A stretch of 64,000 nt of DNA from an uncultured Ezakiella sp. (GTDB lineage: Bacteria; Bacillota; Clostridia; Tissierellales; Peptoniphilaceae). The notes below the pieces were generated by a model that did not search any database, was not told where the DNA came from, and was given only the letters and a program-made list of their open reading frames with translations. Shown in pieces: positions 19,581-30,457 of this stretch. Positions within the stretch are counted from its first letter, which is position 1, and each line of letters opens with the position of its first letter. The stretch is taken from the NCBI RefSeq assembly GCF_943913045.1, contig NZ_CALTVH010000003.1:1-64000 (forward strand), written 5' to 3'. Position numbers and translations under genes: made by a program.

Positions 19581-19606
19581 TAAAAGGGGTGGCTGCCCAC
19601 CCCTTC
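19581..19606 (-). terminator. Intrinsic terminator after hppA
   Basis: Minus strand AAGGGGTGG, loop GCAG and CCACCCCTT, a 9-bp GC-rich stem followed by TTAAATTAT. The T-tract is short, so some read-through into the hydrolase gene is plausible. Confidence 0.7.
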
Positions 19607-19609
19607 AAA

Positions 19610-21625
19610 TTATTTTAAAATTAATCCGCCGATTTTCACAAATAATGGTGCAAATACAAGGCTGACGATTGTCATAAGTTTGATTAGAATGTTTAGTGAA
19701 GGTCCTGATGTGTCTTTGAATGGGTCACCTACTGTATCTCCAGTAACAGCAGCTTTGTGAGCTGGGCTACCTTTTCCACCGTGAACGCCTGATTCAATAT
19801 ATTTTTTAGCATTATCCCATGCGCCACCAGCATTTGACATGAAGATAGCCATGAGAACACCTGTTACAAGTCCACCAGCAAGTAGACCGCCAAGTGCTTC
19901 TGTGCCAAGTAGAACACCTACTAAAATTGGTGTAAGGACTGCCATTAGTCCAGGAATAATCATTTCTTTTAGAGCAGCGCCTGTTGAAATTTCAACGCAC
20001 TTACCATATTCTGGAGTGCCTGTTCCTTCCATAATTCCAGGAATTTCTCTAAATTGACGTCTTACTTCTTCGATCATTTGGTTAGCAGCTTTACCAACAG
20101 CTTCCATAGTCATAGCACTGAATAGGAATGGTAGCATACCACCTATGAATAAACCAGCAATTGTTGATGGTTTTGTAAGGTCAATTGATTCTAGGGCAAC
20201 AGCTTGAGTATAGCTTGAGAAAAGTGCAAGTGCAGTTAAAGCAGCACTTCCAATAGCAAAACCCTTACCAACAGCTGCAGTTGTGTTACCAACAGCATCA
20301 AGTGTATCTGTAATTTCTCTAACATTTTCTGGAAGTTCAGCCATTTCAGCAATACCACCAGCATTGTCAGCGATTGGTCCATAAGCGTCAACAGCAATTG
20401 TCATAGCTGAGTTTGCGAGCATACCAACAGCTGCGAGAGAAATACCAAATAGACCTAGCTTTGGATCTGCCATTCCACCTGCAAGGTAGAAAGCAACGAT
20501 AATACCAATAGCAATTGTAATAATTGGAACAGCAGTAGACATCATACCTACTGATAAACCTGAAATAATATTTGTTGATTCACCTGTTTCTGATTCTTCA
20601 GCAATCTTTTTAACAGGAGCATATTTTTCTGAAGTGTAGTATTCTGTAATCTTAGCAATGATTAAACCAACTGCTAGACCAGCTACAGTAGCGATAAATG
20701 GTTTTGTGCTGCCAATAATATTTGCTGATAGGAAATATGAAGCAACAACAGTAATAATTGAGCCAACAAGAGTACCTGAGTTAAGTGCTTTTTGTGGATC
20801 TTTGTCACCCTTAACAAATAGGGTTCCAAGAATACTTGCGATTAAACCTACAGATGCAAGAGCAGCTACAAATAGAACACCCTTGTCTCCATAAGCAAAG
20901 AATCCAAGTGTAAATGCTGAAATAGTAGCACCAACATATGATTCAAATAAGTCAGCTCCCATACCTGCAACGTCACCAACGTTGTCTCCTACGTTATCAG
21001 CGATAACAGCAGGGTTTCTTGGGTCGTCTTCTGGGATGCCGGCTTCAACCTTACCAACAAGGTCTGCACCAACGTCAGCAGCTTTGGTATAGATACCACC
21101 ACCAACTCTAGCAAATAGAGCGATTGATGAAGCACCAAAACCAAAACCAGTAATGATATTAAATACATCTGCGTGGTCTTTAAAAATTAAATAAAATACA
21201 GTAGTTCCTAATAAACCAAGACCTACAACACACATACCCATTACTGTTCCGCCTGAGAAAGCTACGCTAAGAGCCTTACTCATACCATCTGTGTTAGCTG
21301 CATTTGCAGTTCTAACATTAGCCTTTGTTGCGACTTTCATACCGATAAGTCCAGCAAGAACTGAGAAAATTGCACCAACTATAAAGCAAATAGCTGTGAG
21401 CCAGTCAATTGCAAGACCAAGTATTACAAAAACTGCAACAACAAATAACGCCATTGAACGATATTCTCTTCTTAAAAATGCCATAGCACCTTCGGAAATG
21501 TAGTTTGATAATTCTTCCATTCTAGCATTTCCAACTGGTTGCTTTTTAATAAAAGAAGCTTTTATTAAAGCATATAGCAAACCTAGCACCGCAACTACAG
21601 GTGCACAATATAAAATATAATCCAC
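19610..21625 (-). CDS. hppA: Membrane-bound ion-pumping pyrophosphatase, K+-dependent type
   Basis: A 671-aa integral membrane pyrophosphatase with about 16 helices that couples PPi hydrolysis to H+ or Na+ export. The catalytic motifs are visible: [11 protein letters not shown] (about 185), [19 protein letters not shown] and, near the C-terminus, the aspartate-rich [14 protein letters not shown]. The segment [10 protein letters not shown] carries alanine where K+-independent pumps have lysine, which predicts K+ dependence; whether the ion is H+ or Na+ I could not decide. The start is GTG at 21625 after AGGAGG. It lies 29 bp after secG and ends in its own terminator. Confidence 0.95.
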   Translation of the reverse strand: MDYILYCAPVVAVLGLLYALIKASFIKKQPVGNARMEELSNYISEGAMAFLRREYRSMALFVVAVFVILGLAIDWLTAICFIVGAIFSVLAGLIGMKVATKANVRTANAANTDGMSKALSVAFSGGTVMGMCVVGLGLLGTTVFYLIFKDHADVFNIITGFGFGASSIALFARVGGGIYTKAADVGADLVGKVEAGIPEDDPRNPAVIADNVGDNVGDVAGMGADLFESYVGATISAFTLGFFAYGDKGVLFVAALASVGLIASILGTLFVKGDKDPQKALNSGTLVGSIITVVASYFLSANIIGSTKPFIATVAGLAVGLIIAKITEYYTSEKYAPVKKIAEESETGESTNIISGLSVGMMSTAVPIITIAIGIIVAFYLAGGMADPKLGLFGISLAAVGMLANSAMTIAVDAYGPIADNAGGIAEMAELPENVREITDTLDAVGNTTAAVGKGFAIGSAALTALALFSSYTQAVALESIDLTKPSTIAGLFIGGMLPFLFSAMTMEAVGKAANQMIEEVRRQFREIPGIMEGTGTPEYGKCVEISTGAALKEMIIPGLMAVLTPILVGVLLGTEALGGLLAGGLVTGVLMAIFMSNAGGAWDNAKKYIESGVHGGKGSPAHKAAVTGDTVGDPFKDTSGPSLNILIKLMTIVSLVFAPLFVKIGGLILK

Positions 21626-21654
21626 TATGTCCTCCTAAAAAATAATATTTCTGA

Positions 21655-21879
21655 CTAAAAAACTGATAGCAAAAATGCAGTTACAAAGAATACTGCAGCT
21701 GCTACAATAGTCATTCTCTTTAAAGTTGCATCACGAGATACTCCGCGATCCTTACCCCACAATGCTTCTGGCGCAACCCCCATAATAACTGAGCTTTGGT
21801 CGCTGCCTTCTTGCACCATCATGAGTGTTATTAGAGCAATTGAACTAATAAGTACAAGTGCATAAAGTACATACATCAT
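21655..21879 (-). CDS. secG: Protein-export membrane protein SecG
   Basis: 74 aa with two transmembrane segments (about 2-22 and 55-74) joined by a short loop. The loop starts MVQEGSDQ and ends in TLKRMTIVAA, the usual SecG layout. SecG assists SecYE translocation. GGAGG lies 6-9 bases before the tandem ATG codons. In many Firmicutes secG directly precedes rnr and smpB; here hppA, a hydrolase, a MurF-type gene and ddl lie between. Confidence 0.9.
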   Translation of the reverse strand: MMYVLYALVLISSIALITLMMVQEGSDQSSVIMGVAPEALWGKDRGVSRDATLKRMTIVAAAVFFVTAFLLSVF

Positions 21880-21910
21880 ATTACACCTCCATCTAATCTA
21901 TAACAGATTA

Positions 21911-21939
21911 ATTCTAACATAAAAGATTCTTTTTTTCAA
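21911..21939 (-). promoter_or_regulatory. Promoter of secG-hppA
   Basis: Minus strand TTGAAA (21934-21939), a 17-bp spacer and TAGAAT (21911-21916), about 32 bp before the secG start. Confidence 0.7.
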
Positions 21940-21964
21940 GCATTAATAGCTAAACTTAGGCAAA

Positions 21965-21995
21965 ATAAAAACGCCTCTGAAGAGACGTTTTTTTC
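21965..21995. terminator. Terminator of the zinc-ribbon membrane protein gene
   Basis: ACGCCTCT and AGAGACGT form a stem with two G-U pairs. It is flanked by A-runs on one side and T-runs on the other, so it can work in both directions. Confidence 0.75.
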
Positions 21996-22009
21996 TTAAT
22001 CATTAATTT

Positions 22010-22852
22010 CTAGAATGCATTTGTCAATGACTTAAGAATAGCTTTTCCTACTCCAGACATTATCAAATATACAATCAATGAATACAGCATAGCTATATAT
22101 ACCTTAATTTTCTTTCCAAATCTGTCATTAAACATAATATCTTGCAAGGCAATATTGTATTGGACAATTGCAAAGCACACTACAAAAAATGCGAAAAATC
22201 CTTTGAATTGGAAGTAAGGAATAAATGATAATATAAAGGCTATTACCATTAATGGAGCTGATAGGACTGTCTTGTTGGCCATGCCATTGATAAACTTCTT
22301 AATATCTCTGTTGCCCAAGTAATTCATAAGAGCTACTAGGACCGTGCAAACAATTAATGAAATAAAAACTACAAGCACTAACCTATTTGCAACTGCACCG
22401 ACACCATCAGCCTTTGCATATTGGTATCCTTCTTTTAAATCAGCTATTGATAATTTTATATCTGCCCCAAAGATGTTGCCAACTCCGCTTACCTTTTCAG
22501 TAACTATAGCAAAAATTTTCTTGCCAAATAAATTGAACATTGAAACCAGCATTGTAACAAGTATAATGCCTAGACTTGAAATCGAATAGATAAAATTATC
22601 ATCTGCTTGTTCAAAACTTTGATTTAATAGTCTATTTTTAAACCATGACAAGACTCCATTTACATGAGCATTTGCCCTAGCTTGTGGCTGATATCCGCCT
22701 TGATTTACGTCGTACTGATTCTGCTTGTACGAGTTTTGTTGGAAATTATCTCCAGTATTTCCTGCACTGCTAGCTTCTAAGGCGCTTCCACATTTGTTGC
22801 AAAATTTTGCGCTGTCATCAACGATATTGTTGCAATTATTACATACCTTCAT
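22010..22852 (-). CDS. Zinc-ribbon membrane protein of unknown function
   Basis: 280 aa. An N-terminal zinc ribbon with two CxxC pairs (CNNC near 4-7 and CNKC near 18-21) is followed by a polar, Q/N-rich linker (about 30-75). Five hydrophobic segments follow (about 95-125, 150-180, 195-215, 220-240 and 250-275), which suggests a Yip1-like or DUF-type membrane domain. Function is not known. The ATG at 22852 has AAGGAGG at 6 bases; the TTG at 22867 that would lengthen the frame lies just before that site. The gene is a single-gene unit between secG and rpoC with its own promoter and terminator. Confidence 0.85.
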   Translation of the reverse strand: MKVCNNCNNIVDDSAKFCNKCGSALEASSAGNTGDNFQQNSYKQNQYDVNQGGYQPQARANAHVNGVLSWFKNRLLNQSFEQADDNFIYSISSLGIILVTMLVSMFNLFGKKIFAIVTEKVSGVGNIFGADIKLSIADLKEGYQYAKADGVGAVANRLVLVVFISLIVCTVLVALMNYLGNRDIKKFINGMANKTVLSAPLMVIAFILSFIPYFQFKGFFAFFVVCFAIVQYNIALQDIMFNDRFGKKIKVYIAMLYSLIVYLIMSGVGKAILKSLTNAF

Positions 22853-22898
22853 ATTATCCTCCTTCAATATAGCATAAATATTACTATTATTTTATTAT

Positions 22899-22927
22899 AT
22901 ATTAACACATATTAATATAAAATTCAA
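22899..22927 (-). promoter_or_regulatory. Promoter of the zinc-ribbon membrane protein gene
   Basis: Minus strand TTGAAT (22922-22927), a 17-bp spacer and TAATAT (22899-22904). The -35 box starts one base past the T-tract of the rpoC terminator. Confidence 0.6.
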
Positions 22928-22956
22928 CAAAAAAGAGAGGGTCAAGCCCTCTCTAA
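22928..22956 (-). terminator. Intrinsic terminator of the rpoBC operon
   Basis: Minus strand AGAGAGGG, loop CTTGA and CCCTCTCT followed by a run of T; an 8-bp stem placed right after the rpoC stop. Confidence 0.9.
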
Positions 22957-22957
22957 T

Positions 22958-25900
22958 TTATAGATTTTCATTCTCTTGTCTTTGAAGTTCTTTTAGTATT
23001 TCATTCATTGGCAGGTCGCCAAGGATTTGTGGTTCTTCTTTTTCGACAACAGGTTTTTCCTCCAGTTTTTTCTTTAGAGGATCGTCATCTGATAGAGGAA
23101 CGTCTATATTCAAGTATCTCTTAACACCTGTACCTGCAGGTATAGTCATACCGATAATTACATTTTCTTTGAGTCCTAGCAAGTGGTCTTCCTTACCCTT
23201 GATAGCTGCATCAGCCAAGATTCTTGTAGTTTCTTGGAAGGATGCTGCTGACAAGAATGAATCAGTAGCTAGAGCTGCTTTTGTAATTCCAAGTAAAACT
23301 CTCTTTGCACTTGCAGGAGTTTTACCTGCAGCTTCCAATTCAGCATTAACTGCTTTGAAGTCTGTAACTCCAACCAGGGTTCCAGGTATAAAGTCTGAAT
23401 CACCTGCACTTTCAATTCTAACCTTTGAAAGCATTTGTCTCATTATGATTTCAACGTGCTTGTCGTTGATATCAACACCTGACATCCTGTAAGCCCTTTG
23501 AACTTCTTTTACTATATATGATTCAACGCCTTGAACACCTTTTACCTTAAAGATTTCGTGTGGGTTAATTGAACCTTCTGTTAAAGGATCACCAGCTTTG
23601 ATTTCTTGGCCGTCCTTAACTTTAATCCTTGAACCAAATACAATTGGATAGATTTCAGTTGCGTCTTTATTTTCAACGACAACTTCCCTCTTCTTGTCTG
23701 ATTCAACGATAGTGACCTTACCGTCGATTTCAGAAATAACAGCAACCCCTTTTGGTTTTCTGGCTTCAAATAGTTCTTCAACACGTGGCAAACCTTGAGT
23801 AATATCTTCTGCTTTAGCAACACCACCTGTGTGGAAGGTTCTCATTGTAAGCTGTGTACCAGGTTCACCGATAGATTGAGCGGCGATAATACCAACCGCT
23901 TCTCCGATGTCAACTTTCCTGCCATTTGCCAAGTTCTTACCGTAGCACTTTCTGCATACGCCGTGCTTAGCATTACAATGGAGAACTGATCTAACCTTTA
24001 CACTTTCAAAGCCAAGATTTTGAATCTTGCTTGCTATATCTTCTGAAATCAATTCATCTTTTGAACAAATCAATTCGCCTGTATTAGGATCTACAATGTC
24101 TTCGAAAGGATATCTGCCTTCTAGTCTGTCTTTGAGTTCTTCAATAACTTCATTACCATCTTTAAAGGCTGAAATTTCTAGATAATCTGTTGTGCCACAG
24201 TCTTCTTCACGAACGATAACGTCTTGGCTGACGTCAACCAACCTTCTGGTCAAGTAACCAGAGTCTGCAGTCTTAAGAGCAGTATCTGATAGACCCTTTC
24301 TGGAACCGTGGCTTGATAAGAAGAATTCTAGAACGCTGAGGCCTTCACGGAAGTTTGACTTGATAGGAATTTCTACAGTCTTACCTGTTGATGAAGCCAT
24401 CAGACCACGCATACCACCCAGCTGACGAATTTGGTTCTTGGAACCACGAGCACCTGATGTAGCCATGATATAAATATTGTTATCATGATCAAGAGATTCC
24501 ATAAGTGCATCTGTAACTTCGTCTGTTGAATCGTTCCAAATATTGATTACGTGTTCGTATCTTTCTTCATCACTGATCAGACCCTTTCTAAAGGCCTTTT
24601 CATATTTATCAACTTCTTTTTGTGACTTATCCAAAATCTCTTGCTTATTATCTGGAACAACAACGTCCTGCATGGAGATTGAAATAGCGCCAATAGTTGA
24701 GTAATAGTAACCCATGGATTTAATATTATCCAAGAGCTCTGCGGTTATATTATTGCCATACTTGTCATAGCATCTTTCAATAATCCGACCAAGTGTCTTT
24801 TTATCGACTGTCTTGTCTATTTCAAGTGAGAATTTATCCTTTTCTCTATCTACAAATCCAAGATCTTGAGGAATCTTTTGGTTAAAGATAAATCTACCTG
24901 CGGTTGATTCAACTATTTTGTGTGAGCCATCTTCTAGGGTAACTCTTACCTTAACCCTATCTTGAAGTTTGATTTGTTTAGTGTCAAAAGCAAGCATCAT
25001 TTCATCAAAATCTTTAAAGGTATGAATATTTCCTTGCTCATAGGTTGCATCCATTGTTAAATAATAGCAACCCAAAACCATATCTTGAGATGGAACCGTA
25101 ATTGGCTTACCATCTTTTGGAGCCAAAATATTGTTTGTTGAAAGCATGAGTAGTCTTGCTTCAGCTTGAGCCTCCACTGATAAAGGAAGGTGAACAGCCA
25201 TTTGGTCCCCGTCGAAGTCAGCGTTATAAGGCGGACATACTAGAGGGTGAAGCTTGATAGCCTTACCTTCAACCAAGATTGGTTCAAATGCTTGAATACC
25301 TAACCTGTGAAGGGTCGGTGCACGGTTTAGAAGAACTGGGTGATCTTTGATAACCTTTTCTAGTTCATCCCAAACTTCTGGTTCCATTCTATCTATCATG
25401 CGCTTTGCGTTTTTAATATTGTGAGCCTTGCCAGTAGCAACTAGTTCGTGCATAACATGTGGCTTAAATAATTCAAGAGCCATGTTCTTTGGTAGCCCGC
25501 ATTGGTAGAATTTCAAATCCGGACCAACAACGATTACAGAACGGCCTGAGTAGTCAACACGTTTACCAAGTAGATTTTGACGGAATCTACCTTGCTTACC
25601 CTTTAAGAGGTCATTTAAACTCTTAAGTGGTCTGTTGCCTGCGCCCGTAACAGCTCTGCCACGTCTACCGTTATCAATAAGAGCGTCTACAGATTCTTGG
25701 AGCATCCTCTTTTCATTTCTAACGATAATTTCAGGAGCACCCAATTCAAGAAGTCTCTTTAGACGATTGTTTCTATTTATAACCCTACGATACAAATCAT
25801 TTAGGTCAGATGTTGCAAATCTACCACCATCCAACTCAACCATAGGTCTAAGATCTGGTGGAATAACTGGGAGGGCATCTAAAATCATCCATTCTGGACG

Positions 25901-26563
25901 GTTGCCACTGAGTCTAAATGCTTCTACGACTTCCAGCCTTCTGATAAGTCTAACGCGTTTTTGTCCTGTAACATCTTCCAATTCTTTTTTAATTTCCTTG
26001 GAAATTGCTTCTGGATCAACTTCTTGCAAAAGTTCTTTGATAGCTTCAGCGCCCATACCAACTCTAAATTCGTTTGGATACTCACTTTGCATTTGTTGGT
26101 ATTCAGCTTCTGTCAGCAAATCCTTCTTGAGCAAAGGTGTATTGCCCGGATCAATTACAACATAGCTAGCGAAGTATAAAACCTTTTCCAAGGCCCGAGG
26201 ACTAATATCAAGTATAAGTCCCATCCTAGAAGGAATACCCTTGAAATACCAAATGTGTGAGCAAGGACAAGCGAGTTCAATGTGGCCCATTCTTTCACGA
26301 CGGACCTTGGCCTTGGTAACTTCAACACCACAGCGATCACAAACTACGCCCTTGTATCTGATCCTTTTGTATTTCCCACAATGACATTCCCAGTCTTTTG
26401 TAGGTCCGAAGATTCTTTCGCAGAAAAGCCCTTCCTTTTCTGGTTTTAAGGTACGATAGTTGATGGTTTCAGGTTTCTTAACCTCACCATAAGACCACGA
26501 CCTAATCATCTCGGGAGATGCTAAACCAATTTTAATTGATTCAAAACTTTCATTTTCGTACAT
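22958..26563 (-). CDS. rpoC: RNA polymerase beta' subunit
   Basis: 1201 aa, the length of Firmicute RpoC without the large enterobacterial insertion. It has the N-terminal zinc-binding cysteines (CHCGKYK and CDRCGVEV), the catalytic Mg-binding motif [12 protein letters not shown] (about 447-458), the bridge-helix region and the second zinc site with [13 protein letters not shown]. It forms the catalytic clamp with RpoB. It lies 11 bp after rpoB with AGGGGG before the ATG, and ends in a strong terminator. Confidence 0.98.
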   Translation of the reverse strand: MYENESFESIKIGLASPEMIRSWSYGEVKKPETINYRTLKPEKEGLFCERIFGPTKDWECHCGKYKRIRYKGVVCDRCGVEVTKAKVRRERMGHIELACPCSHIWYFKGIPSRMGLILDISPRALEKVLYFASYVVIDPGNTPLLKKDLLTEAEYQQMQSEYPNEFRVGMGAEAIKELLQEVDPEAISKEIKKELEDVTGQKRVRLIRRLEVVEAFRLSGNRPEWMILDALPVIPPDLRPMVELDGGRFATSDLNDLYRRVINRNNRLKRLLELGAPEIIVRNEKRMLQESVDALIDNGRRGRAVTGAGNRPLKSLNDLLKGKQGRFRQNLLGKRVDYSGRSVIVVGPDLKFYQCGLPKNMALELFKPHVMHELVATGKAHNIKNAKRMIDRMEPEVWDELEKVIKDHPVLLNRAPTLHRLGIQAFEPILVEGKAIKLHPLVCPPYNADFDGDQMAVHLPLSVEAQAEARLLMLSTNNILAPKDGKPITVPSQDMVLGCYYLTMDATYEQGNIHTFKDFDEMMLAFDTKQIKLQDRVKVRVTLEDGSHKIVESTAGRFIFNQKIPQDLGFVDREKDKFSLEIDKTVDKKTLGRIIERCYDKYGNNITAELLDNIKSMGYYYSTIGAISISMQDVVVPDNKQEILDKSQKEVDKYEKAFRKGLISDEERYEHVINIWNDSTDEVTDALMESLDHDNNIYIMATSGARGSKNQIRQLGGMRGLMASSTGKTVEIPIKSNFREGLSVLEFFLSSHGSRKGLSDTALKTADSGYLTRRLVDVSQDVIVREEDCGTTDYLEISAFKDGNEVIEELKDRLEGRYPFEDIVDPNTGELICSKDELISEDIASKIQNLGFESVKVRSVLHCNAKHGVCRKCYGKNLANGRKVDIGEAVGIIAAQSIGEPGTQLTMRTFHTGGVAKAEDITQGLPRVEELFEARKPKGVAVISEIDGKVTIVESDKKREVVVENKDATEIYPIVFGSRIKVKDGQEIKAGDPLTEGSINPHEIFKVKGVQGVESYIVKEVQRAYRMSGVDINDKHVEIIMRQMLSKVRIESAGDSDFIPGTLVGVTDFKAVNAELEAAGKTPASAKRVLLGITKAALATDSFLSAASFQETTRILADAAIKGKEDHLLGLKENVIIGMTIPAGTGVKRYLNIDVPLSDDDPLKKKLEEKPVVEKEEPQILGDLPMNEILKELQRQENENL

Positions 26564-26574
26564 ATAAAATCCCC

Positions 26575-29500
26575 CTATTCTTCATTAAACTCTATGTCGT
26601 CGTATTCTTCGTCTTCTAAGCTTTCGCTTTCTCTCAGATTGTCGAGGCTATATTCCCCTTCTTCGTTGACATCATTTTCATCGTAATCAACTCCAAGAGT
26701 GCTCATTTCTTTTGTGATTGAATTTAAGTCTGATGGTTCATCTTCCAAGTCATCCTTAAGTTCAACTTCATGTTTATTTTCATCCAATACTTTAACATCA
26801 AGTGCCAAAGATTGTAATTCTTTAATAAGAACTTTGAATGATTCAGGTACGCCTGGCTTAGGAATGTTTTCACCCTTAACAATTGCTTCGTAAGTCTTCA
26901 CACGACCAACAATATCGTCTGACTTAACTGTGAGCATTTCTTGAAGAACATGGCTGGCGCCGTAGCCTTCGAGGGCCCAAACTTCCATTTCACCGAATCT
27001 TTGTCCACCAAACTGTGCCTTACCTCCAAGAGGTTGTTGGGTGACCAGTGAGTATGGACCAGTTGAACGTGCGTGAATCTTTTCATCGACCATGTGGTGG
27101 AGTTTAAGCATGTACATGTAACCGACTGTTGCTGGGTTATCAAACTCTTCCCCAGTCCTACCGTCTCTTAGCTTAATCATACCACTTCTTGGATAACCAG
27201 CTTCATCCAAAGCCTTCATGATATCTTCTTCATTAGCCCCATCAAAAACAGGTGTAGCAATGTGAAGACCGAGCTTCTTAGCAGCAAGTCCCAAGTGAAC
27301 TTCCAATACTTGTCCCAGGTTCATACGTGAAGGAATACCTTGAGGGTTTAGAACAATTTGAATAGGTGTACCATCTGGTAGGAATGGCATATCCTCTTCA
27401 GGTAAAATCCTGGAGATAACACCCTTGTTACCATGGCGACCACACATCTTGTCTCCAACCATGATCTTTCTCTTAGTTGCGACATAAACCCTAACAGTTC
27501 TGTTTACTCCTGGTGGCAGTTCGTCTCCAGCAGCCCTTGTGTAGCTGCGAACGTCAACTACAATACCAGTTTCACCGTGTGGAACTTTTAGAGATGTATC
27601 CCTTACTTCCCTGGCTTTTTCACCGAAGATTGCTCTTAAGAGCCTTTCTTCAGGCACTAGCTCAGTTTCACCCTTAGGTGTAACCTTGCCAACCAGAATA
27701 TCACCACTTGTAACTTCGGCACCAACTCTGATAATACCTTCTTCATCAAGGTCTTTGAGCATATCGTCGCCTACGTTTGGAATATCCCTAGTGATTTCCT
27801 CTGGTCCTAATTTTGTATCGCGTGAGTCGATTTCGTATTCCTCTATGTGAACTGAAGTAAACACGTCATCAACTACCAATTTTTCATTAATTAAAATAGC
27901 GTCTTCGTAGTTATAACCTTCCCAGGTCATAAAGGCAATCAAAATGTTTTTACCAATAGCCATTTCACCCATATCAGTGGATGGGCCATCAGCAATTACA
28001 TCGCTCTTCTTAACTTTTTCTCCCTCTTCTACAATCGGTCTTTGGTTGATTGTAGTGCCGGAGTTTGACCTTCTAAATTTATCTAATTCATAGGTGTCTG
28101 TTTTCTTATTTTTATTCTTAATAACAATAGTCTTTGCATCAACCGATTCAACTACACCATCTTCCTTGGCTACAATTACAACACCTGAATCAACAGCAGC
28201 CTTGTATTCAATACCTGTGCCGATTACAGGAGCTTCAGTTGTAATTAGTGGAACTGCTTGACGTTGCATGTTCGCACCCATCAAGGCACGGTTAGCGTCG
28301 TCGTTTTCGAGGAAAGGAATTGAAGCCGTACCAACAGCTACAATTTGCCTTGGCGAAACGTCCATATAGTCAATGTCTTCACGTTTAAATACGTCGATTG
28401 CACCCTTGATTCCTCTGGCAATAATTCTGTCATTTACAAATCTATTATCCTTGTCAAGCTCTTCATTGGATTGAGCTATAATCATCTTGTCTTCAACATC
28501 TGCCATCAAGTAATCGATTTCATCTGTTACAATTCCTTCAGGTTTTTTGACCTTTCTATAAGGAGCTTCAATGAAACCGTATTCATTAATACGGGCAAAA
28601 GTTGTAAGTGATGTCATCAAACCAATATTTGGACCTTCAGGCGTTTCGATTGGACACATCCTACCGTAGTGGGAGTTGTGAACGTCACGAACTTCAAAAC
28701 CTGCCCTATCTCTGGATAGACCACCTGGTCCAAGGGCTGACATCTTTCTTTTGTGAGTGAGTTCTGATAGAGGGTTAGTTTGGTCCATGAATTGTGACAA
28801 CTGTGAAGAACCAAAGAATTCTTTCATAGCTGCTACAACAGGTCTGATATTGATTAGAGCTTGAGGTGTAGCATAATCCATATCTTGGATAGTCATACGC
28901 TCTCTAACAACTCTTTCCATCCTAGCAAGACCAATTCTAAATTGATTTTGTAAAAGCTCACCAACTGATCTAATCCTTCTATTGCCGAGGTGGTCAATAT
29001 CATCTACTGAACCGAAGTCATCAAAAAGCAAGCAGGCATAGTTTACAGCTGCTATAACGTCTTGAACTTCGATGTGTTTTGGATAAAGCATTCTGATATT
29101 TTTTCTAACAGCATCTTCCAAATCTTCCTTGGTTTTGATGGATTCATCAGCAAGCAAGGCTTCCATAACAGGGTAATTAACCTTTTCCTTTACGCCCAAA
29201 GCTTCCAGATCAACCCTATCTTTATATACATTAACATCGACAAAGTGGTTGCCAACAACCTTTAACTCTTTGCCATTATGCATAATATAGCAGAAATTAA
29301 TTCCTGCGTCTTCTATTTGTTTAGCTTTTTCGAAGTCAAGAGCCTCTCCTGCTTCAAATAAAATTTCTCCAGTATTTAAATCCACGACATCTCTAGCGAG
29401 ATTGCATCCTTTAATCCTATTGGCAAGGCCCAGTTTTTTGTTGAAAGTATATCTTCCAACCTTGGCTAAATCGTATCTCTTGTAGTCAAAGAACATATTG

Positions 29501-30264
29501 TACAAAAGACTTGTTGCAGATTCTTCTGTAGCCGGTTCGCCAGGTCTTAGTTTTTTGTAAATTTCAAGGACAGCGTCTGACTTATTTTCGGCAGCATCTT
29601 TTTCTAGAGTTTTTCTGAGCACTTCAAAATCGCCGACAGCTTCAATGATATCCTCATCAGTCTCGACTTCAAAAGCTCTTAATAAAGTTGTGATAGGAAC
29701 CTTCCTGGTCCTGTCGACCCTAACGCTTAGTGTCCCAGTTGTATCGGTTTCAAATTCCAGCCATGCACCCCTGTTTGGGATCATTTGGCCTGAAATTAAA
29801 ACATTACCATTCTTATCAAATTCGCTGGAAAAATAAGCACCAGGGCTCCTTACCAATTGACTGACGATAACGCGTTCAGCCCCGTTAATGATAAATGAAC
29901 CGGTGTCTGTCATTATAGGAATGTCTCCCATAAAGACCTCTTGTTCTTTTACTTCTCCAGTTTCTTTGTTAATTAGCCTAACTTTTGCTCTTAGACCTGC
30001 AGAGTAGCTGGCATCTCTAAGCCTAGCTTCAGTTTGTGAATACTTAAACTCATCATCAATCTTGTAATCCACAAACTCCAAAATAAGATTTCCTGCATAG
30101 TCTTCGATTGGACTAATATCTTGAAAAACTTCTCTAATTCCTTCTTCTAAAAACCATTTAAAAGAAGAAGTTTGAACCTCTAGTAAATCAGGTAAGTCTA
30201 AAGCTTCCTGAATTCTAGAATAACTCATCCTTGTTCTCTTGCCGTATTTAACAGGATGTACCAT
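26575..30264 (-). CDS. rpoB: RNA polymerase beta subunit
   Basis: 1229 aa. The rifampicin region ([20 protein letters not shown] and following) carries the residues usual in rifampicin-sensitive enzymes. Downstream lie the conserved catalytic-domain segments [29 protein letters not shown] and [14 protein letters not shown]. The acidic tail after about 1175 is typical of low-GC Gram-positives. I choose ATG 30264, with GAGG at 5 bases; an upstream in-frame start would add nine residues and has no suitable site. It is not preceded by rplJ-rplL here. Confidence 0.98.
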   Translation of the reverse strand: MVHPVKYGKRTRMSYSRIQEALDLPDLLEVQTSSFKWFLEEGIREVFQDISPIEDYAGNLILEFVDYKIDDEFKYSQTEARLRDASYSAGLRAKVRLINKETGEVKEQEVFMGDIPIMTDTGSFIINGAERVIVSQLVRSPGAYFSSEFDKNGNVLISGQMIPNRGAWLEFETDTTGTLSVRVDRTRKVPITTLLRAFEVETDEDIIEAVGDFEVLRKTLEKDAAENKSDAVLEIYKKLRPGEPATEESATSLLYNMFFDYKRYDLAKVGRYTFNKKLGLANRIKGCNLARDVVDLNTGEILFEAGEALDFEKAKQIEDAGINFCYIMHNGKELKVVGNHFVDVNVYKDRVDLEALGVKEKVNYPVMEALLADESIKTKEDLEDAVRKNIRMLYPKHIEVQDVIAAVNYACLLFDDFGSVDDIDHLGNRRIRSVGELLQNQFRIGLARMERVVRERMTIQDMDYATPQALINIRPVVAAMKEFFGSSQLSQFMDQTNPLSELTHKRKMSALGPGGLSRDRAGFEVRDVHNSHYGRMCPIETPEGPNIGLMTSLTTFARINEYGFIEAPYRKVKKPEGIVTDEIDYLMADVEDKMIIAQSNEELDKDNRFVNDRIIARGIKGAIDVFKREDIDYMDVSPRQIVAVGTASIPFLENDDANRALMGANMQRQAVPLITTEAPVIGTGIEYKAAVDSGVVIVAKEDGVVESVDAKTIVIKNKNKKTDTYELDKFRRSNSGTTINQRPIVEEGEKVKKSDVIADGPSTDMGEMAIGKNILIAFMTWEGYNYEDAILINEKLVVDDVFTSVHIEEYEIDSRDTKLGPEEITRDIPNVGDDMLKDLDEEGIIRVGAEVTSGDILVGKVTPKGETELVPEERLLRAIFGEKAREVRDTSLKVPHGETGIVVDVRSYTRAAGDELPPGVNRTVRVYVATKRKIMVGDKMCGRHGNKGVISRILPEEDMPFLPDGTPIQIVLNPQGIPSRMNLGQVLEVHLGLAAKKLGLHIATPVFDGANEEDIMKALDEAGYPRSGMIKLRDGRTGEEFDNPATVGYMYMLKLHHMVDEKIHARSTGPYSLVTQQPLGGKAQFGGQRFGEMEVWALEGYGASHVLQEMLTVKSDDIVGRVKTYEAIVKGENIPKPGVPESFKVLIKELQSLALDVKVLDENKHEVELKDDLEDEPSDLNSITKEMSTLGVDYDENDVNEEGEYSLDNLRESESLEDEEYDDIEFNEE

Positions 30265-30307
30265 ATGAACCTCACCTCTCAACAAAAACATATCAAAAAG
30301 AAAAATC

Positions 30308-30345
30308 TTTAAGATTAACTCGTCGTGGACATCTAAAAATGGCGA
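30308..30345 (-). other. Hairpin in the rpoB 5' leader
   Basis: The roughly 105-nt leader between the rpoB promoter and start contains complementary segments GTGGA and TCCAC separated by about 20 bases. This could form a stem-loop. No T-tract follows, so it is not a terminator; a role in stability or translation control is only a guess. Confidence 0.3.
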
Positions 30346-30376
30346 TACGAATCCACTTTTAATGTATCATCTATTC

Positions 30377-30405
30377 ATGATAACATATTCAAAAAAAAAT
30401 TGCAA
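30377..30405 (-). promoter_or_regulatory. rpoBC promoter
   Basis: Minus strand TTGCAA (30400-30405), a 17-bp spacer made largely of the terminator's T-tract, and TATCAT (30377-30382). The -35 box is part of the 3' arm of the terminator of the upstream gene. Confidence 0.7.
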
Positions 30406-30431
30406 TAGTTATTTTACAAACTCTTGCAATT
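30391..30431 (-). terminator. Terminator of the GNAT gene, overlapping the rpoBC promoter
   Basis: Minus strand AATTGCAA and TTGCAATT arms around a loop of about 17 bases, followed by nine T. Confidence 0.75.
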
Positions 30432-30457
30432 TTTTAATTTATTTTTATTTAAGAATT

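Noticed and set aside
22985..23040. Similarity between the rpoC terminator (CCCTCTCTAATTT) and the last bases of the window
   Set aside because: The match is short, lies in coding sequence at the window end and is not followed by a comparable hairpin; chance is the simplest explanation.
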